From Holosporales bacterium (GTDB lineage Bacteria; Pseudomonadota; Alphaproteobacteria; BNTO01), in contig JAISXM010000094.1 in assembly GCA_031270515.1 (NCBI GenBank), forward strand, positions 1 through 13,860: a DNA stretch of 13,860 nt. The letters are read 5' to 3'. The notes beneath the pieces were generated by a model. The model did no database searches and was not told the origin of the DNA. It worked only from the letters and a program-made list of their open reading frames with translations. The position numbers were made by a program, and so were the translations under genes. The stretch's first letter is position 1. Each line of letters begins with the position of its first letter. Positions 13,368 through 13,860 of the stretch are shown here, in pieces.

Positions 13368-13429
13368 TTTTTCTCCTCATCCAGGTCTGGCATGACAACG
13401 AGTTTCAACTTGTTTGTTATGGGGACCCA
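13347..13429 (+). repeat. Palindromic interspersed repeat, copy G
   Basis: TGCCCATAAAAACAATTTGC, core TCTCCTCATCCAGGTCTGGC then ATGACAACGAG, right arm TTTCAACTTGTTTGTTATGG and GGACCC. Full length, forward orientation, with substitutions mainly in the core. Confidence 0.8.
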
Positions 13430-13528
13430 TTTTAGTGGCTATTTTTTACTATGGTTAAGAACGTGTGCGATTCTCAAGGGACCAGAAACAATGGGTTCTT
13501 ATTAAAAATTTTTCGGAGGGCGCCCGTG

Positions 13529-13860
13529 TCACACTTCAGCGTTCAACTTGCTATTTTTCTGAATAGTATTAATTTCATGGACTGACATCCCTGTGCATTC
13601 ACTAACAATATCCAAAGACAATCCTTTCTCTAGCATAGAAATGGCAATTTTTGTCTTGCTGTTTGCCTCTCCTCGGGCCTCTCCCCGGGCCTCTCCCCGG
13701 GCCTCTCCCCGGGCCTCTCCTATGGCCTCTCCTAGGGCTTTTCCCCGGGCCTCTCCTATGGCCATTCCCCGCTGTATCGCCACAGTCATCTCGCTATGTC
13801 GATCATTTATCTCCCTTTGCCTCAAAAGCGCCGCCTCCCGCAGCTTCTTATCCGAGCTAA
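13529..13860 (-). CDS. Rpn-family PD-(D/E)XK nuclease/transposase, C-terminal part
   Basis: Open to the window edge, so only the last 110 or so residues are seen; the nuclease domain would lie beyond 13860. Visible are SSDKKLREAALLRQREINDR, a run of GEARGEA units (12-bp repeats, about 13676-13765) and a C-terminal helix-turn segment, ISMLEKGLSLDIVSECTGMS then VHEINTIQ. This Gly-Glu-Ala-Arg linker followed by a 'LL..G.s...I...TGLs..EI..L' tail is typical of the PDDEXK_2/Rpn (recombination-promoting nuclease) proteins, which are common in repeat-rich host-associated bacteria. A TTG at 13825 is only an internal codon. The stop lies 15 bases from the 22-bp inverted repeat. Confidence 0.75.
   Translation of the reverse strand, partial: SSDKKLREAALLRQREINDRHSEMTVAIQRGMAIGEARGKALGEAIGEARGEARGEARGEARGEANSKTKIAISMLEKGLSLDIVSECTGMSVHEINTIQKNSKLNAEV
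13676..13765 (-). repeat. 12-bp tandem repeat encoding GEAR units
   Basis: Repeated GGGCCTCTCCCC and its variants (TATGGCCTCTCC, TAGGGCTTTTCC), giving Gly-Glu-Ala-Arg/Ile/Lys units in the linker of the Rpn-family protein. Central units are identical, outer ones diverged. Confidence 0.8.

Larger units (their letters stand above)
13248..13514. repeat. 267-bp segment bounded by 22-bp perfect inverted repeats
   Basis: Left arm 13248-13269 and right arm 13493-13514 are exact reverse complements (arm contains TTTTTAATAAGAACCC). Similarity continues inward: TCGCACA recurs in both arms at the same distance of 22 bases from the perfect part. Repeat copy G occupies the centre. It looks like a mobile element or two inverted duplicates with copy G between them. 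Confidence 0.7.

Noticed and set aside
13451..13585. A 44-residue plus-strand frame starting MVKNVCDSQGTRNNGF
   Set aside because: It overlaps the 3' end of the Rpn gene antisense and has no ribosome site; its interest lies in the inverted repeat, not as a gene.

Overview
The window looks like a piece of an alphaproteobacterial genome, most likely a host-associated, reduced lineage of the Rickettsiales/Holosporales type. Three things point there: a TolA with the alphaproteobacterial C-terminal domain, a DksA of the alphaproteobacterial kind (one remaining finger cysteine) and a PopZ/DUF2497 pole protein, together with IF-1. The base composition is moderately AT-rich, intergenic regions are long and full of repeats, several genes appear to use TTG starts, and two remnants of mobile genes sit at the window edges. 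I cannot name a genus.

Layout. Positions 1-120 hold the 3' end (domains V and VI) of a group II intron. Positions 212-3766 (minus strand) hold a tightly packed three-gene operon in the order K-L-M, with a 4-base overlap and a 4-base gap. The proteins are very divergent relatives of the complex I membrane subunits NuoK, NuoL and NuoM. The reading frames are intact, but the charged residues that carry protons in the family are replaced. Two tandem copies of an ~86-bp palindromic repeat lie upstream. Next (minus) come a secreted protein with a KPAP repeat (4043-5491) and, after a ~500-bp gap, tolA (6006-7292). Divergent from tolA is a second unrecognised secreted protein (7508-8386, plus). Positions 8387-8952 contain no gene but are crowded with repeats: two ~86-bp palindromic elements flanking a 3 x 38-bp array of perfect palindromes, and a CtrA-like box. 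After that come dksA and infA (plus), then facing them a short atpC, a popZ-like gene and an HD-domain hydrolase (all minus), then a DUF2628 membrane protein (plus). The right end (13118-13860) is a nest of inverted repeats followed by the 3' end of an Rpn-family (PD-(D/E)XK) transposase/nuclease gene.

How it fits together. Housekeeping genes (dksA, infA, atpC, popZ, tolA) are scattered singly rather than in their usual operons, as expected of a rearranged genome. The most interesting signals are (1) the nuoKLM-like operon that has lost its proton-path residues while keeping its frames and operon structure, (2) a seven-copy intergenic palindromic repeat family, one arm of which supplies a -35-like hexamer exactly 17 bp from a -10-like hexamer in front of three separate reading frames, and (3) the palindrome array beside the CtrA-like site. 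No tRNA, rRNA or CRISPR array was seen.
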